DNA from: Brettanomyces bruxellensis
Taxonomy: Eukaryota; Ascomycota; Pichiomycetes; Pichiales; Pichiaceae
Assembly (NCBI RefSeq): GCF_011074885.1
Contig: NC_054688.1
Span: 1,240,001-1,304,000 of the forward strand
Length of the DNA: 64,000 bases
Direction of reading: 5' to 3'
Both the position numbers and the translations under genes were made by a program. The notes under the pieces were generated by a model, which saw only the letters and a program-made list of their open reading frames with translations, was not told where the DNA came from and did no database searches. Below are positions 17,734 to 27,470 of this stretch, one piece after another (the stretch's first letter is position 1; the number at the start of each line of letters is the position of its first letter).

Positions 17734-20232
17734 ATGGGGGCCAGAACATACGGGCGGAGTCGAAGAGGTCGCAATTCCAAAAGAAGCTCCAGATACATGG
17801 CAAGAAGTCGATCCAGAGAATCAGGCGATAAGATACAAGTTAAAAAGGAAATGGAGGCATCGGTCTCTGTAGCAGCAGCAGAGGGCAATGCAGCAGATGC
17901 GGGAGGTCAAAAAGGGGATGATGAGGCTGAGGCAGACGATGATATGAAGGAGGATGGGGCGTCAGAAGACGAAGAAACAGGAAATGTGCCGAATAAAGAT
18001 GCGAAAAGTGATATTGAGGAAGAAGAAGGCACAGAAGAGGAAGGGAAACAGCAGCCGGCAAGCACATTGAAGGCTGTTTTAGGATTGTTGGACCTCGAGT
18101 ATGATGAGAAGGTGGGGCTGCTTAAAGGCGATGCGATCTACAAAGTGCCGCGAAGAGAAAAACTAGAAAAAGTGGAAAGTATGATGGCAGAATTATTGAA
18201 GCAGATCGATGAGGGCGTGAAAAGGGACAAGCAGGTGTTGCAGCGATACTGCAGTGCCGGGTTTGAGAGCCAGATCAAGCAGCGGGAGAAGGAAATCGAG
18301 CTGGAGGGGGAGGATGAGCCAAGTGGTGTAAGGATGCGCGGGTCCGATGAGGAGAGACCGACACACACGATCATCAAAATAAGCGGGGGTGAGACCGGCT
18401 CGGGTACAATTCGGATACAGCGACGTAAGGCGGATGTGCTGGAGGAGGATGAGGAGAGCGGAGCGGTGAAAGTGAAGCCGCATCGTCGGAGAAGCATAAT
18501 TGTTACTGCAAACGGCAAAAGGCGTGAGATAACTCCGGCAATAGCGGAGTCGGATGAGTCAGACGAGGACGATATAAGCATAGAAGGCGTGGCGGAGGCT
18601 CCGGCAGCTGTTCCGGGGGAAAACACGGCGGTGGAAGTGAAACTGGAGAAGGAAAATGAGGAAAACGAGGAAAACGAGGCAGAAGAAGGATTTTTGGCTT
18701 CTGCGTATGCCTCAAAGCCGGCACCGGACTTTGACATCAAGAAGCTGTTGAAGCCGACATTGGAGCAGCTGGGGATGTACGATGATGAGAAGGCAAGAGC
18801 TGAATCAAGCACGGAAAGAGAATACATGAAGAAGAAACTAGCAGTGGCAGATTACCCGGAATCTGACCTTAAGAGCTACTTAGCAGGGGAAATCCCAACA
18901 AAGGACCTGTCGGTGAATCGGCCGACGAGCCAGGTGCCGTTCACATCGTTCGAAAACTACGTGGAGCCGTTTTTTCGGAATTTCACGGAGGAAGATGTGA
19001 GTTTCCTGCGGCAAAGGGCCGTTTTGGGCAACCATGTGAGTCGCGGGTACGATTTCCGCAAGGAGCCCTTCTCGATACCGGCATTGGGTCCCGGATACGC
19101 GGAAGTTTGGAAGGAGGAAGACCGGCTGGCTGCTGAATCGGGCAAACCGGGGCTTGGCGATGCCGAATACGGAAATGTGCGTGGCAGTACACACGTGCAT
19201 TTTGTGGAAAAGGCACGCAAGCTGTGCGAGAAACGCATGCACACGCACATGCAGCAGCTGACAGCTGCAGTGGGTGATGCCGCAAAGCTCTCGAATGCGT
19301 GCGTGGAAGGCGAGCATGCAGTATCATGCGGGCCTTTGACTTCTAGAATCCTCTCTGCATTAGTTCCAGAAGAGTCCTTTTACCGAAAGCGGGAAAATGT
19401 CGCCGGTGCCAACGACAGTTTCGACACCGATGACGCAGACGATTACCCGGAGGGCAGTGCTGCCCGGTTACCCGGAGAGGCGGAAGCTGGTGATGATGAG
19501 GATGAGGATGACGAGGGGGACGAGAGAGCGAAAATCGACGCGTCGGCCAGGTCGATCGTCGATCTGCACAGCCCGGACTACAGCACGTTGGACACACGAT
19601 TGAAGCGGGAGCTCAAGTACATCGGCGTTTACATGAACGTGCAGCAGATACTCGGGGACCCGGGCTTTGACCAGGACTGGTGCGAAAAAAAGGAGGATGA
19701 CGAAGTTTGCCGGGAAATGAGGCAGTTGCAAAAGCAGTTGAAGGCGGTGCAGAGGCGGAATAATCACAAGAAGCGTGTTTTGGCACCGATGGTCGAGGAG
19801 CAAATTGCCTGGCAGGAGTATATGACCGTTCTCGAGGACTTAAATAAGCAGGTCGAGCAGCATTATCGCCGCCGGCTCAACGTTAATCCTCGAAAAAGCA
19901 GGAAAAGAGGTGGCCACCATAAAGAGCGTGAAAACATCGCCAAAGATGATCAAAGCACCAATCACTTGGTGACCAGTGCCTCTTTCCAGGGTCTTTTAGC
20001 CAAGCGGGCCAAGTGGATTCAGAAAATTGGCCCGCTGTTCAGGTCGGAGCGTGAAATGAGACACATGCCTGAAGAATCCATCTTCAAAAATCTTGCAAGT
20101 GACAATGACGAAAATGACGACAATGATGAACTTGAGGACGTCGAAGATGACGTTGACGAGGATGTTGATGTTCTTGGGCGCCATCAGGATGAGGTCCAGG
20201 CCGAGAGCTTGGAGATAGACAGTAAGGATTAG
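17734..20232 (+). CDS. NGG1: Ngg1/Ada3, SAGA and ADA complex HAT-module subunit
   Basis: The 832-residue protein has a long acidic, low-complexity N-terminal half. The diagnostic region is C-terminal (about residues 620-795): it includes LKRELKYIGVYMNVQQILG and RRNNHKKRVLAPMVEEQIAW, and then SFQGLLAKRAKWIQKIGPLF followed by ESIFKNL, which is typical of Ada3. Ada3 joins Gcn5 and Ada2 in the histone acetyltransferase module. The protein is somewhat longer than S. cerevisiae Ngg1 (702). The tail after residue 795 is Asp/Glu-rich. The start ATG at 17734 gives an Arg/Ser-rich N-terminus; later in-frame ATGs exist, so the exact start is uncertain. Confidence 0.86.
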   Translation: MGARTYGRSRRGRNSKRSSRYMARSRSRESGDKIQVKKEMEASVSVAAAEGNAADAGGQKGDDEAEADDDMKEDGASEDEETGNVPNKDAKSDIEEEEGTEEEGKQQPASTLKAVLGLLDLEYDEKVGLLKGDAIYKVPRREKLEKVESMMAELLKQIDEGVKRDKQVLQRYCSAGFESQIKQREKEIELEGEDEPSGVRMRGSDEERPTHTIIKISGGETGSGTIRIQRRKADVLEEDEESGAVKVKPHRRRSIIVTANGKRREITPAIAESDESDEDDISIEGVAEAPAAVPGENTAVEVKLEKENEENEENEAEEGFLASAYASKPAPDFDIKKLLKPTLEQLGMYDDEKARAESSTEREYMKKKLAVADYPESDLKSYLAGEIPTKDLSVNRPTSQVPFTSFENYVEPFFRNFTEEDVSFLRQRAVLGNHVSRGYDFRKEPFSIPALGPGYAEVWKEEDRLAAESGKPGLGDAEYGNVRGSTHVHFVEKARKLCEKRMHTHMQQLTAAVGDAAKLSNACVEGEHAVSCGPLTSRILSALVPEESFYRKRENVAGANDSFDTDDADDYPEGSAARLPGEAEAGDDEDEDDEGDERAKIDASARSIVDLHSPDYSTLDTRLKRELKYIGVYMNVQQILGDPGFDQDWCEKKEDDEVCREMRQLQKQLKAVQRRNNHKKRVLAPMVEEQIAWQEYMTVLEDLNKQVEQHYRRRLNVNPRKSRKRGGHHKERENIAKDDQSTNHLVTSASFQGLLAKRAKWIQKIGPLFRSEREMRHMPEESIFKNLASDNDENDDNDELEDVEDDVDEDVDVLGRHQDEVQAESLEIDSKD

Positions 20233-20541
20233 ATGCTGATGTGTATTTGTGTTTAGTGGGAACGAATAGAAATATGTATGCCTGCAAGCGCTGGGGTATT
20301 TGGTATTTTTTGGTATTTTTTTAATCCTCGGAAATTATTTTATTTTAAATTTTTTTTTCTCTCTAATCTCATCTCATCTTTTCTCTACATTTTTATTTTT
20401 TTATTTCCTTTTTTTTCATCTCTTATCGCATTCTTCATTCTACTCACCTTCTTTCTTGGACTTTTCATCTCACCAACTTTCTTAAAATTCCCCTCTCCCA
20501 AGCCCCTCTACTTCTCATACAACTCCCACCCCATCATTTCA
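20233..20541. other. Intergenic between NGG1 and the CSN7-like gene
   Basis: This is a short, strongly T/C-rich stretch on the plus strand (20330-20540). The reading frame that extends the next gene upstream to 20278 through this stretch encodes only Phe/Leu/Ser-rich low complexity, and I treat it as untranslated leader or promoter. Confidence 0.55.
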
Positions 20542-21205
20542 ATGAATGAAATACAAGAAGACGTCTCTGTAGCTCTTGCAGATCAACATTTCACCACGTA
20601 CAACTGGTTGAGAAACAAGTACTATTCATACACTGATCTCTCATCTATACTCGAGATATATGCATTCGGAACAATCGGTAACTATTTTCGTAAGTTCCCA
20701 GCACACGTTTCATTTATCACACGTCGTATTACTAACAAAACCCCTCTCAGATAACAAGAGTCTACTTCCAGCGTTAAATAAAGCACAATTATCCAGATTG
20801 AGGCAGCTAACACTTGTTGGATTGGCTGAAGATAGCGTGGAGATTTCCTTTGACAAAATTCGGGCCGAATTGTGCCTGGAGAGTCAAACTTGGCTTGCTG
20901 ATTTGATTGATTTGAACAATCCTGTGGTGATCAAGTTCAAAATTGACGAACTTGAGCAAGTTATACGTGTTGAAGATATTTTTCAGACCCGAGACGTCTT
21001 TAGTAGCCAGGACATGCCATTAAGAATACTTTCATTTGATCAGGTGAGTTTCAATGTGTCCAAGATGATAAACGCACTCAAGTTTATTCGTGATGTTAAA
21101 CTTGCAAAGGTGACAGATGCCCTGAAATCAAAGAAAGATTTGTCCGCGGAGGCCGTGTCAGCGACGCGTCGATCGTCTCAGCTTAAAAGAAGGCTAGAGG
21201 GTTGA
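20542..21205 (+). CDS. CSN7: COP9 signalosome subunit 7-like PCI-domain protein (two exons)
   Basis: Exon 1 is 20542-20689 and exon 2 is 20751-21205, giving 200 residues. The splice creates a continuous protein across LEIYAFGTIGNYF and NKSLLPALNKAQLSRLRQLT, then LVGLAEDSVEISFDKIRAEL and a segment ending LADLIDLNNPVV. This follows the CSN7 pattern of FAYGTY, then LS..Q..KLK.LT..SLA, within the PCI domain. CSN7 is a scaffold subunit of the COP9 signalosome, which removes Nedd8 from cullins. The C-terminus is basic. It is shorter than animal CSN7 (about 260-275). The start is the ATG at 20542; the upstream frame is low complexity. The eIF3m-type PCI relative is the main alternative, but the N-terminal block fits CSN7 better. 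Confidence 0.72.
20690..20750 (+). other. Spliceosomal intron in the CSN7-like gene
   Basis: This 61-nt intron has a GTAAGT donor at 20690, a TACTAAC branch site at 20730-20736 and a CTCTCAG acceptor ending at 20750. Removing it joins two frames at a split His codon. Confidence 0.88.
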
Positions 21206-21472
21206 CAATACAGCTTGCTGAAGTTATCCATCATGTGCCAAATGCAAGAATAATAGTGATCTACATTGATTTAACGCATCATCAACACATTGATTCAGCA
21301 CATTGCAAATTGAGAATCTACAAATGAAGAACTACAAACAGATATCAAATTACGACAGACAGCAAAAAAGTACAACATGCACATACATATGACGAATATG
21401 AAAATTATGATTCCAAGTTATTGCAGATCAACTCCAAAACTAGTAATAAATATAATTACGAAAGACTCCGCA

Positions 21473-22003
21473 TCAGTCTTCCTTTTTGTGCTTCCAGATC
21501 CGTTTGCAGAGACCCCAGAGTCCGCCTGCAGAAGATGTTTCTAGAACATACACTCCATAACCGGAAACGGCAGTTCCAAAGATTAGAAGCCACATTGCCG
21601 CCGTGTGCCACACACCGTAAACCCTGCGAGGAATATAATCGATAATGCAACTTTCCCAGCCTGCATAACAGTGATAAAGAAGCAAACCAGCCATTGCGGC
21701 ATCAATAGGGGCAGAAATCGACCCTGTAATGAATGGGGTAATAATCAAAGGTGTCATGCAAATGGTAACAGCCCTCTCAAAAGTCCAATGTCTGGACCCT
21801 GTGAATTTGTTTGGGGTTGGTCCCACATAAGCATCGTTAACATTTCCGACGATATTTCCAACAGGTTGAGGTATTGTTTTGATGAAAAGTGATCTTGAAA
21901 GGCAAGCAGATGCAGGTCTGAATACCGAGTGGTGTAGGGGTGAGTGCACTGCTGGCCTTAGTGCCGTTCCAAGCGTTTTAATTCCAAGTCTGGCGAAAAT
22001 CAT
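21473..22003 (-). CDS. SDH4: Succinate dehydrogenase membrane anchor subunit Sdh4 (CybS)
   Basis: The 176-residue protein has an Arg/Ser-rich, acid-poor presequence (about 1-45), the conserved SRHWTFERAVTICMTPLI block, and three hydrophobic helices. LLYHCYAGWESCIIDYIPRR carries the axial heme-ligand His (His111) and the Asp-Tyr pair near the quinone site. Sdh4 with Sdh3 anchors complex II in the inner membrane and reduces ubiquinone. The Tim18 paralogue of S. cerevisiae is similar, but this copy keeps the catalytic residues, so SDH4 is preferred. It runs convergently towards the CSN7-like gene with a 267-bp spacer. Confidence 0.88.
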   Translation of the reverse strand: MIFARLGIKTLGTALRPAVHSPLHHSVFRPASACLSRSLFIKTIPQPVGNIVGNVNDAYVGPTPNKFTGSRHWTFERAVTICMTPLIITPFITGSISAPIDAAMAGLLLYHCYAGWESCIIDYIPRRVYGVWHTAAMWLLIFGTAVSGYGVYVLETSSAGGLWGLCKRIWKHKKED

Positions 22004-23078
22004 TTGGGCAAACTAAACTGTATAAATATAAAATAATGATAGGAGTCGAAATATGGGACTCACTTTTTCGTTCTGGCTCGGATAAGGGCAGTAGTATTGG
22101 CAGACTGAAGTTGAGCAATACTTAACAGCAGAGCCAAAATGTGAAATATGAAATGAAAAAGCAAATAAGCTTAAATAAAGAAGAAAGTATCAAGAAAGCA
22201 TGAAAAACGAAACTGCCTATATTATATAGATAGATCTTCTCCACAAAAATAATATAATTCTATTCTAATTGTCATCAATAATAATGATTCAATTTTTTAA
22301 GCTTTACTTTTTTTTTTTTTTTTTGTGATGGGTGAACGGCTCCGAAAATTCTCCGGGTTCGCATTACGAAAGTATTTCAGTATTAGGTTTAGATGATTTG
22401 AATTTTGTTCACATAAGTTAGTCAACTAAGTCTATGTAGTCCAATTTATGTCCGACTCAAGTTTTCTAGACAGATGGTTATTTATTTTTTGTTGCGTAAT
22501 GGGTGAATTACAGAAATATAAATTATGCCTTTGCTCGGCATTAATTTTGGCCGGGGCAAATATTTAACTGCGCCCGGAGTTTTACGCGAACGCGAAACGG
22601 AGCCGCAAAATGTGAAATTAAGGTAACTTTAATTTTCTTGTGTAAAACGAAGTATGATAAAATTAATCCCCCTCGATTGTATGGCCAATACTTTCCCTCC
22701 GCTTCTGTTTCGCATGATTATGCAGTAAATTACGTAATAACTCATCTCTTTAATCTTAATTTTGGGCATGTTCAGGCATGTAAATGTCGCAATTATCACT
22801 CATGTAATCATCAGTTGGCCAATTCATACAAAACCCGATATCTCACAAACAAAAAAGGTTCAGCGGATACTGCCCCTACGTAACCACAGCATGCTTTCAA
22901 TAATGTTATCACGTGATTTGGCACGTGACTTTTTGAATTCGTGTTGCCTGATTATCGTGCCTGATTTTTTTATTTTTATTTTCAATCGGATCACCAAGGT
23001 AGAAGATGTAGCATTTGAAAGAAAACAAGCAATTAACGCTGAACCCGCTGAATAATCACAAAGAGCAGAAGGGTAAGA
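22004..23078. other. Divergent intergenic region between SDH4 and YND1
   Basis: About 1.1 kb, AT-rich, with a T tract at 22307-22324 and two E-boxes at 22910-22927 close to YND1. Short ORFs at 22638-23055 look like chance. No tRNA-like B box with a matching T-arm stem was found. Confidence 0.5.
22910..22927. promoter_or_regulatory. Paired CACGTG E-boxes upstream of YND1
   Basis: CACGTG occurs at 22910-22915 (inside ATCACGTGAT) and again at 22922-22927, 12 bp apart, about 150 bp upstream of the YND1 ATG. TCACGTG is the binding core of Cbf1 and of related bHLH factors in yeasts; occupancy is inferred. Confidence 0.5.
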
Positions 23079-25046
23079 ATGGGAGCCATCAGTGTGCAAA
23101 GGAAAAAAAACGTTTCACCGAAACCAAAACCGGTTTCAAGTGATTTTGAAAAGGATCATGATTCAGCATCAGCTTCCAAAGAGAAGATAGACAAGAAGAA
23201 GGAAAAGAGCAAAAGGAAGAAAAGCCACAAAGCAGGACCATCAAAGGATGAAGATGGAACGCCGTATAATTACATTGTAGTTTTGGATGCAGGCTCAACT
23301 GGAACGCGTGTATATGTGTACACATATCTAGATGCTGGATATATGGTGAAGCACGAATTACTATCGGGTGGAAAAGCGATAACAGGGATTGAGATAGCGG
23401 GAAATTTACCTTACGTGCATCAGGATAGTGGATATTGGAGCAAGAAGACACGCCCGGGTCTTTCTTCATTCAAAAAAGACATAAAGAAGTACGGTGATAG
23501 TACAGAGCATCTCGCATCCCGAATAGGCAAGAAAAGCTTAAAGAAGTTGCTAAGTAGAGCACGGAAAGTTGTTCCGAAAGACCAGCAATATAGAACACCG
23601 ATATTCCTCCATGCTACGGCAGGTGTACGGTTGTTGGATGCGTCGGATCAGGAAGCTTTGATGAGTGCAACGTGTTATTACATCAAGACCCACTCGAATT
23701 TCTATCTTCCGGACTGTGAGAGTCACGTGCGCGTGATAGATGGGGAGGAGGAAGGGTTGTATGGATGGATTACATTAAACTACTTGTTGGGAAAGATGCG
23801 GGCTGATGAGGAGAGGCAGGTTGGATTTTTGGAGATGGGCGGTGCATCTACACAAATGTGTTTTGAGCCACAAGAAAACGAGATTGCCGAGCATGAGAAG
23901 AGCCTAATGGGGTTAAGGCTTGGCACTGTCGGAGTTACGGAGCCTGAAATGAAGTTCAAGGTGTACTCGCATTCATTTTTGGGCTATGGGTTAAGGCAGA
24001 TGCATCTGGATTACTTGAAGATGCTCATAGGGCAGAATTCGGTATCTGGAGAAGAGGGGAGTGATGAGAAGAGCACAATTCAAATTGAAGATCCATGTGC
24101 ACCGGGCGGATATCGGACGAAAGTCGAACTTGAAAGTAAAAAGTGTAAAGTTGTAGGATCCGGCAATGAAGAAAAGTGCAGAGAGCTGGTGTATAAGGCA
24201 TTTGCAATAAAGGAAACTACAGGGGAGGAGTGCTCGGCCGAGGAGCAGAAGGAGGTGTCAAAATGTCTTTTGAGCGAAAATATGCCGGACTTCAGTTTTG
24301 ATTATGAAAACTTCTTCGGTGTATCCGGGTACTGGGATACGATATCCGAGCTTTTAGACCTTGAAAATGAGGGAAAGGATCCATCGAAGACGGAATTTCA
24401 AAAGTACGGCAAGATCTACTCGTATCCAGAAATAGAGAAAGAGGTGTCGAAGGTGTGCTCTTTGAACTGGGAGCAGCTTAAAGATTACCGGGATGAGGAT
24501 GAAGATGAGTTGGCAGACTTGTGCTTCAGGTCCACATACATTGTGAATCTTCTTCACAACGGCTTGGGACTACGAAGAGACAATTCATCCGATTCTTTCC
24601 AGGTCAACGATCAGATTAATGGTGTTGATTTCACGTGGACACTTGGCCGGGCAGTTCTATATGCTAGTGATGAGTCTGTGGCACAAATTCAGGCTTTAAA
24701 GAGAGATAATAAGCCTGAATCCGGCTATAATCGAGTTGGATACTACACAAGCACCAACCAGAGCGTTTTTATTCGCGGATCGGAGCCTGTAGGTGTTGCT
24801 TTAAGGCCTGAATACGGGTTTCAGGGTGGTTCTTTGCTTTTGGAGATAGTATGCGTACTTCTTATTTTTGCGTTGATGTTTTTGTTCTTGTGGAAGAGAA
24901 TAGCTGTTTTCAAGATGATCCGGACGATCGTCTCGTGGGTGAGACGACACAGATCGAAGAAGTATGTGAAGTTGGATGAAAATGACACGCCGTTTGATGT
25001 TGAACTTCAAGATCTTGAGGATGACGAAGAGGGGTTGGCCAAATGA
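23079..25046 (+). CDS. YND1: Golgi apyrase (NTPDase/GDA1-CD39 family), Ynd1-like
   Basis: The 655-residue protein has a basic Lys-rich N-terminus without a membrane segment. The apyrase conserved regions then appear in order: DAGSTGTR (residues 70-77), HATAGVRLL, DGEEEGLYGW and MGGASTQM. Further family blocks are NFFGVSGYWD and FTWTLGRAVLY. A single transmembrane helix lies near the C-terminus (about 586-607), followed by a basic cytosolic tail. A C-terminal membrane anchor matches Ynd1 and not Gda1, whose anchor is N-terminal. The enzyme hydrolyses nucleoside di- and triphosphates in the Golgi lumen, supporting glycosylation. The cysteine-rich catalytic half is complete. Confidence 0.85.
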   Translation: MGAISVQRKKNVSPKPKPVSSDFEKDHDSASASKEKIDKKKEKSKRKKSHKAGPSKDEDGTPYNYIVVLDAGSTGTRVYVYTYLDAGYMVKHELLSGGKAITGIEIAGNLPYVHQDSGYWSKKTRPGLSSFKKDIKKYGDSTEHLASRIGKKSLKKLLSRARKVVPKDQQYRTPIFLHATAGVRLLDASDQEALMSATCYYIKTHSNFYLPDCESHVRVIDGEEEGLYGWITLNYLLGKMRADEERQVGFLEMGGASTQMCFEPQENEIAEHEKSLMGLRLGTVGVTEPEMKFKVYSHSFLGYGLRQMHLDYLKMLIGQNSVSGEEGSDEKSTIQIEDPCAPGGYRTKVELESKKCKVVGSGNEEKCRELVYKAFAIKETTGEECSAEEQKEVSKCLLSENMPDFSFDYENFFGVSGYWDTISELLDLENEGKDPSKTEFQKYGKIYSYPEIEKEVSKVCSLNWEQLKDYRDEDEDELADLCFRSTYIVNLLHNGLGLRRDNSSDSFQVNDQINGVDFTWTLGRAVLYASDESVAQIQALKRDNKPESGYNRVGYYTSTNQSVFIRGSEPVGVALRPEYGFQGGSLLLEIVCVLLIFALMFLFLWKRIAVFKMIRTIVSWVRRHRSKKYVKLDENDTPFDVELQDLEDDEEGLAK

Positions 25047-25593
25047 GGCAATTCGAGGATGCAGGTGTGGAAAGTTTATGTTTGACGTGGACGGAAAGTG
25101 GGTGTGAAATAATGGTATACTATGTGGGAATGCAGCAGGAGTAAAATAAGAATAGATGGGAAATATGTTGTAAAATATAAATGCTTTTATTATCGGTATA
25201 CAAGGGATTTAGTCAATGTGGAAAAGTGAAATGTTTTTATTCAATAGTTTCCATTTCGAGGCTATTAGGTGATGTAATGTTATTAGTAGTATACTAGGAA
25301 AGCTGACAGGTGACGTAATGTTATTAATAATATACTAGGAAAGCTTACAGGTGAGGTTATGTTATTAATCATATACTAGAGAGGTTGAAGTGATGTAATA
25401 TTATTAATAGTATACTAGAGATGTTGACAGGTGATGTAATATTATTAATAGTATACTAAGGAGGTTGACAGATGAGGTAATAAATACATAAAGCACAACT
25501 GCCTTATTATTAATACTATATTAGATTCCCAGTAGAGTAGAATTAACCCTTAATATGTAGAAAAGATGATGATCCAAGTTCCGCAACTCCAGA
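25047..25593. other. Convergent intergenic region with 41-bp tandem repeat
   Basis: This is the spacer between the 3' ends of YND1 and the NT-C2 gene. It is dominated by the tandem array at 25268-25480. No gene was seen. Confidence 0.7.
25268..25480. repeat. About 41-bp tandem repeat, five copies plus a partial
   Basis: Units begin at 25268, 25309, 25350, about 25389, about 25430 and about 25470 (partial). Each has GGTGATGTAATGTTATTA followed by a self-complementary TAGTATACTA core. The first three are exactly 41 bp apart; later ones are 39-41 bp apart. The array sits in the likely 3' UTRs of two convergent genes. Confidence 0.9.
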
Positions 25594-26781
25594 TCAACGA
25601 ATATGCCAACTGCGAAGATCCTTCCTGGCCTGGAATTCGGTTGGGGGTGTAAAGCGCCTAATTTTCTTGGTCTTACGTCTTCTGACACTCTCATGATGCC
25701 TAGAACCAGCAAATATGTCATCGGAATCGGATCTCGAGCTCGCAAAATCACTAAATTCGCTGCTGACATCCTCAGCATCGGAATTTTCCACCTCACTGTT
25801 GGCAATAGTGGTGATTTCATCAAAGTATGAGCTGGCCACGCTGTTGGATCTGAGCCTTGCAAAGCGTGCAGAAAACTTGCGCCTCGAGTTTTCCTTGAGG
25901 TCCGACTTCAACACATCCGGCATGCTTAGTCCTTCTTCATTTCTCTTCCACCCGTTTCCATTATACTCCACAATGTCGCGAACACACTCAGCAGGCGAAA
26001 ACTCGAGGTAAGAACCGTTTAGGCTCTCCCAGGTAAGTCTGTACGTGTTGTTTAGAACGTGGTTGAGGAGATCGTCCTCGGAAAAAACCTCATCGCACAC
26101 ATTTTTCACGCTTTTCGGGTCCAGGCCATCTGTTTCCGGCTTATCTTCAAGCGGACTGCATGCGGAACATGCCGATTTTACGGGCGAGAGCAACGGCGAC
26201 GTGTCCGAGTTGCCGCCGGCATCAAAAACAGGGCCTGCCTGCCCCCGGCTCAGCGTTTGTGTGATCCCCGGTGTAAATTTGCTTGTGCTACCGGCAGTGG
26301 CGCTTTCCGACACCTGGTAAAGAATATCAGGGGCCCCGACAGACGGCCGCAGGGCCACAGACAGCTTGGCAATCGTGTTGGTCTTCGATTTGTCCAATAA
26401 ATACTTGATAACGGCGGGTTTCCCTTGGCCTATGTAGTCTGCCAAGTTTAGAAAGATGGCACCTAATCTGAAGGGTTCTTTTGCATTTTTCCCCTCGATC
26501 ATGAACGATACACTCAGCCACTTGTTGGCAGGCCGGCCCGTTGATGATTTCACTCTTACCCGGACTTTCTGATGTACCTGGCCGGCACTTTTGAACACGC
26601 ACTTGTGGTTTTTAATCTGGGCAGCGTCTGCAGTAATTTTCGACCGGTGAAACCGCTTACAGTTGTTTGAGATCTTCCTGCTGCTTACTGTGACGATCAT
26701 GAAGCACTTGTTTCCTTTTAGGAGGGGCACGTTGATCAACTCCACCACGTTTAGCGCCAGATCAAACGATATACGTGGCAT
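25594..26781 (-). CDS. NT-C2 (EEIG1/EHBP1 N-terminal type) domain protein
   Basis: The 395-residue protein starts MPRISFDLALNVVELINVPL, then KGNKCFMIVTVSSRKISNNC. A beta-rich stretch to about residue 160 includes WLSVSFMIEGKNAKEPFRLG and LNLADYIGQGKPAVIKYLLD, the layout of the NT-C2 domain (membrane-associated C2 relative). The middle is low complexity. At about 250-285 there is LTWESLNGSYLEFSPAECVR. The C-terminus is Asp/Ser-rich, then basic. Fungal members (I believe S. cerevisiae YBL086C among them) are poorly characterised and found at the cell periphery. No further function is assigned. Confidence 0.7.
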   Translation of the reverse strand: MPRISFDLALNVVELINVPLLKGNKCFMIVTVSSRKISNNCKRFHRSKITADAAQIKNHKCVFKSAGQVHQKVRVRVKSSTGRPANKWLSVSFMIEGKNAKEPFRLGAIFLNLADYIGQGKPAVIKYLLDKSKTNTIAKLSVALRPSVGAPDILYQVSESATAGSTSKFTPGITQTLSRGQAGPVFDAGGNSDTSPLLSPVKSACSACSPLEDKPETDGLDPKSVKNVCDEVFSEDDLLNHVLNNTYRLTWESLNGSYLEFSPAECVRDIVEYNGNGWKRNEEGLSMPDVLKSDLKENSRRKFSARFARLRSNSVASSYFDEITTIANSEVENSDAEDVSSEFSDFASSRSDSDDIFAGSRHHESVRRRKTKKIRRFTPPTEFQARKDLRSWHIR

Positions 26782-27470
26782 TGTTGCTATTTCTGCCTCT
26801 GTGTATGTACTGTGCTGATTTTCAACTTAGGGCAGAAAAATCGGATATGCTGGTTTGTGGAAGTGTGCTGGCTTCTAAGGTATTACTCGAAAAGGTGTAT
26901 TGATTGTAACGCACACCGTTTCTAATGTGTTGTTTGTAAAAATGTGCTGTTTGTATATCCTGTCTTTCCAATGTAAATAATACATCTCACCTGTTGAGCA
27001 TCGGCAATCACAATCACATTCCCCTTCCCGTGCTACTTTGGGAATACCGCGAGAATTCAATTTTTAGACCCGCTTGTGCCGCGGCTGACGTCATTCGCGT
27101 CGATCGACCCGGCGGGCTCCCGAGCTCTGCCTCTGCCTAATTATAGCTAATCTTACCGTGTGTATTTTCCTCGCCCCGTATTCCATTTTTTTTTTTTTTT
27201 TTTTATAATTTGTTCTGTTTGGCCAAAACAGATCCTGCCAATTATACGAGTCATTCCCAGTTCTCACCCATTTATAAGCTTGACTAAGTCCGAATTGGCA
27301 TCCGGGCAATCTTCACACGTTTATTTTCCTGGTCGCACAGTTTTCCAAGTGTTTCCACCACCCTCCAATCCTTAAGTCGAAGTATTTTTTTCCCTCGGCG
27401 CTAATTTCAACTCTTCAAGCCTTGTCGGCTCTCAAAACATTCCATCTTGCATTTTCTACACGGCCTCAAG
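26782..27470. other. Divergent promoter region of the NT-C2 gene and YPK1
   Basis: This contains a palindromic CRE (TGACGTCA, 27086-27093) six bases from a GTCGATCGAC palindrome (27099-27108). A T tract lies at 27187-27204 and a TATA-like TTATAAG near 27273. No ORF of note was seen. Confidence 0.6.
27086..27108. promoter_or_regulatory. CRE site (TGACGTCA) adjacent to GTCGATCGAC palindrome
   Basis: TGACGTCA at 27086-27093 is a full palindromic ATF/CREB site (Sko1/Aca-type bZIP core in yeasts). GTCGATCGAC follows at 27099-27108. The pair lies in a local GC-rich patch of a divergent promoter. Factor binding is inferred. Confidence 0.5.

Noticed and set aside
25268..25480. CRISPR-like array
   Set aside because: Units are contiguous tandem repeats without unique spacers, in a eukaryotic genome.
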